A DNA stretch of 64,000 bases from assembly GCF_013377785.1 (NCBI RefSeq), contig NZ_JABXWT010000002.1, positions 186,001-250,000 of the forward strand, given 5' to 3'. Positions 61,790 to 64,000 of the stretch are shown here, piece after piece. The position numbers and the translations under genes are program-made. The stretch is from Ruegeria haliotis. GTDB taxonomy: Bacteria; Pseudomonadota; Alphaproteobacteria; Rhodobacterales; Rhodobacteraceae. The notes beneath the pieces were generated by a model. The model did no database searches. It was not told where the DNA came from and worked only from the letters and a program-made list of their open reading frames with translations. Position 1 is the first letter of the stretch. Every line of letters begins with the position of its first letter.

Positions 61790-63205
61790 TTACTGGATTT
61801 CTTTCATCATGACCGCCGAGATTGGGGCCATGGCTACGCGGCTGCCACGATCCTCTAACCCCCAAAGCAGCAAGGCTGAGATTGTCTCGGGGCGGACCCG
61901 ACCCAACATCACAACGGTCCCCTCCTGACCAGCCCGGAAGGCCGCCTGATCCAGAAAACGGCGCATGATACCGGGATCCTGCCGGGCCCCGTCGATGTCG
62001 CGGAACACCACACCCGAAGGAACCCCGTTGCGCGCCGCCAGCTTTTGCACTGTATTCAGACCGTTGTCCTGCATGATCAGGCCACGCCCGGTTCCACCTG
62101 CAATTGCGGCCACCTGATCAGCCAGTTTCCGGTTGCCCTGAATACCCGTCTCGACACCTTCGAGAATTCCAACGGTTTCGGGCAAAGTATCCAGCCAGAC
62201 GGCCAATGAAACCTCGGCATCCTGCGCGCTGGCTGCTTCGGGCATATCGGCCAGCGCCAGCACCTCGAACCCGGCAGCGCGGTGTTGCGCCATCTTACTG
62301 ACCGCATTGGGATCAGACGGGCTGACGGCAAAGCTGATCGGATACGGGAAATCTTGCAGTGCTTCGGCCCCGAAAGAGCCCTCATCATCAATCAGGATGA
62401 TGGACATCAGTGGCTTGGAATCGGGGTTGTCAAAGGTGGCAGCGAAAGCCTCGATCGGGTTGCCGGATACACTTTCGACTTCAACACTGACTTCCTCGGT
62501 TGGGGCATCATCACGGTCGGTCAGCGGGACGACCCGCGTACCTACAATTGAATTGCTTGCAGAGGTCTGTTCGCCACCAATCTGAGGCAAAGCCGCTATC
62601 CGAGGCAATTCGCGAGGCAGCACGTCTTCGTCCCCTTCGACAGCAATGGGGCTATTTTCGAACGGGTTTTCGACCTCTGGGTCTTGAATGACCTCAGGTG
62701 ATTCCGGCGCGAATTCCGGTAGAATCACCGCCACCTCTTCGCTTTCCGGTTCGGCCGGCGGTGCTGGCGTTTCATCAATCGTCACCGGTTGTTCTTCGTC
62801 CTGCGGAGAAGCCGGTGCCGAGCTTGGCGCAGGCGGTGTCGCTGGCGGTTCGATCACAACAGACACTTCGGTCGAGACAGTCGGATCGGGTTGTTCAAGC
62901 TCCTGCGTCGCTCCACCGATTGTCGGTTGCGTATCCGGCGCTGAATCAATCTCGGACAGGTCTGCCAAACCCTCGGCTTCTTCCTCGGCGGCTTTCGGCG
63001 CAAGGGGGGGCAATTCCACCAGATCAGCGTCTGATCCGGCCTCTGCAATCCCCGCCGAACTTTCCGGTACTTCGACCGGTGCGGCTTTGGGAGTCTGAGT
63101 TGCCACAACCGACTTGTTGGCCAACGGCGTGCTCAATGACAATACCGCGCCTAAAATCAAAACAACGACCGCCCCTGCGATCATTCCTCCGAAAAATCCG
63201 CCCAT
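61790..63205 (-). CDS. YibQ-type divergent polysaccharide deacetylase family protein
   Basis: 471 aa from the ATG at 63205, with GAGGC upstream. One N-terminal membrane helix (about 8-28) is followed by a low-complexity linker of about 200 residues, rich in Pro, Glu and Ala. The C-terminal NodB-like domain starts near MSIILIDDEGSFG and continues with PYPISFAVSPSDPNA and GLIMQDNGLNTVQKLAARNG. In the YibQ family the metal-binding motifs are altered relative to true deacetylases. The protein is probably anchored in the inner membrane with a periplasmic domain, perhaps spanning the cell wall. Its gene separates trpE from trpG. Confidence 0.85.
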   Translation of the reverse strand: MGGFFGGMIAGAVVVLILGAVLSLSTPLANKSVVATQTPKAAPVEVPESSAGIAEAGSDADLVELPPLAPKAAEEEAEGLADLSEIDSAPDTQPTIGGATQELEQPDPTVSTEVSVVIEPPATPPAPSSAPASPQDEEQPVTIDETPAPPAEPESEEVAVILPEFAPESPEVIQDPEVENPFENSPIAVEGDEDVLPRELPRIAALPQIGGEQTSASNSIVGTRVVPLTDRDDAPTEEVSVEVESVSGNPIEAFAATFDNPDSKPLMSIILIDDEGSFGAEALQDFPYPISFAVSPSDPNAVSKMAQHRAAGFEVLALADMPEAASAQDAEVSLAVWLDTLPETVGILEGVETGIQGNRKLADQVAAIAGGTGRGLIMQDNGLNTVQKLAARNGVPSGVVFRDIDGARQDPGIMRRFLDQAAFRAGQEGTVVMLGRVRPETISALLLWGLEDRGSRVAMAPISAVMMKEIQ

Positions 63206-63402
63206 TACTCTTGCCTCTCGCCTCTTCCAATGCCGTGCTCGTCGTCGCGCCATCTGTCGCAGCACTGATCTTGCTGGCGCGTTTGGAACGGGATGTCCCC
63301 TTGACGCTGCCGCACAAGCCTGAGCATGTATGTCCCGACATTATACCGTGGCCTAAGGCTGCATCGCCAGCCTGAAATGCCCAAGCCGAGATAAGTGCCC
63401 AA

Positions 63403-63980
<578 letters not shown>

Positions 63981-63984
<4 letters not shown>

Positions 63985-64000
63985 GTGACGCGCTAAAGCC
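63981..64000 (+). CDS. trpD: Anthranilate phosphoribosyltransferase, first codons only
   Basis: The last 20 bases encode MSDALK and part of the next codon from an ATG that overlaps the trpG stop. The position after trpG and the MSDALKP-type start are those of trpD in related bacteria. The gene runs off the right edge. Confidence 0.7.

Overview
The window looks like a stretch of a Rhodobacteraceae (Roseobacter-group) chromosome. The reasons are the gene repertoire (PhoX, a fused TAXI-type TRAP permease, an MttB-family methyltransferase, B12-dependent NrdJ), the alphaproteobacterial gene style and a G+C content that looks to be near 60%. This placement is by recognition, not by a search. Genes are dense and mostly core metabolism. 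I see no insertion sequence, prophage or CRISPR array.

Left part (1-11.5 kb): the 5' end of ppk2, then a minus-strand one-carbon cluster (virulence-factor-domain protein, MetF-like reductase, methyl-THF methyltransferase). Next come a Tat-exported PhoX phosphatase, a Ppx/GppA phosphatase, a small DUF2007-like protein, rlmE, an octaheme c-type cytochrome translationally coupled to a YihY/BrkB membrane protein, and a divergent AI-2E-family transporter.

Middle left (11.9-27.7 kb): a tight plus-strand MoxR-DUF58-DUF4381-BatA-BatB/C-BatD operon, a convergent Crp/Fnr regulator, an exported arylsulfatase and an exported HAD phosphatase. These are followed by cardiolipin synthase, a two-TM K+-channel-like protein, and an ABC ATPase / FtsX-like permease / AttH-CrtC-like lipocalin operon.

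Middle (27.8-35.9 kb): a TAXI TRAP transporter (binding protein, then fused permease, then universal stress protein), a GT2 glycosyltransferase, tRNA-Leu(CAA), a DedA/YqaA-like protein, dsbB and an HNH endonuclease.

Middle right (36-48.6 kb): an RsuA-family pseudouridine synthase, VOC and GNAT proteins, a small esterase, an AlkA-type glycosylase, an MFS transporter, a phytoene-synthase-like protein coupled to cimA, cysS with an odd low-GC 3' end, an aminotransferase, a small beta-barrel protein, the MttB-family methyltransferase and an EF-hand protein.

Right part (48.6-64 kb): a structured non-coding stretch downstream of nrdJ, nrdJ itself, a lipoprotein, tRNA-Pro(UGG), a DUF192 protein behind a double cold-shock protein, pdxH, then fabI - xanthine phosphoribosyltransferase - aminotransferase - PpiD-like foldase - trpE on the plus strand. 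A YibQ-type deacetylase on the minus strand separates trpE from trpG, which overlaps the start of trpD at the window edge.

Functionally the window combines C1/methyl-group handling, phosphate and sulfate scavenging (PhoX, HAD phosphatase, sulfatase), envelope maintenance and amino-acid synthesis. No single clearly new system stands out. The best leads are the MoxR/Bat operon with a degenerate VWA protein beside sulfatase and phosphatase genes, the octaheme-HEAT/TPR cytochrome, the mosaic cysS, and the structured region behind nrdJ.
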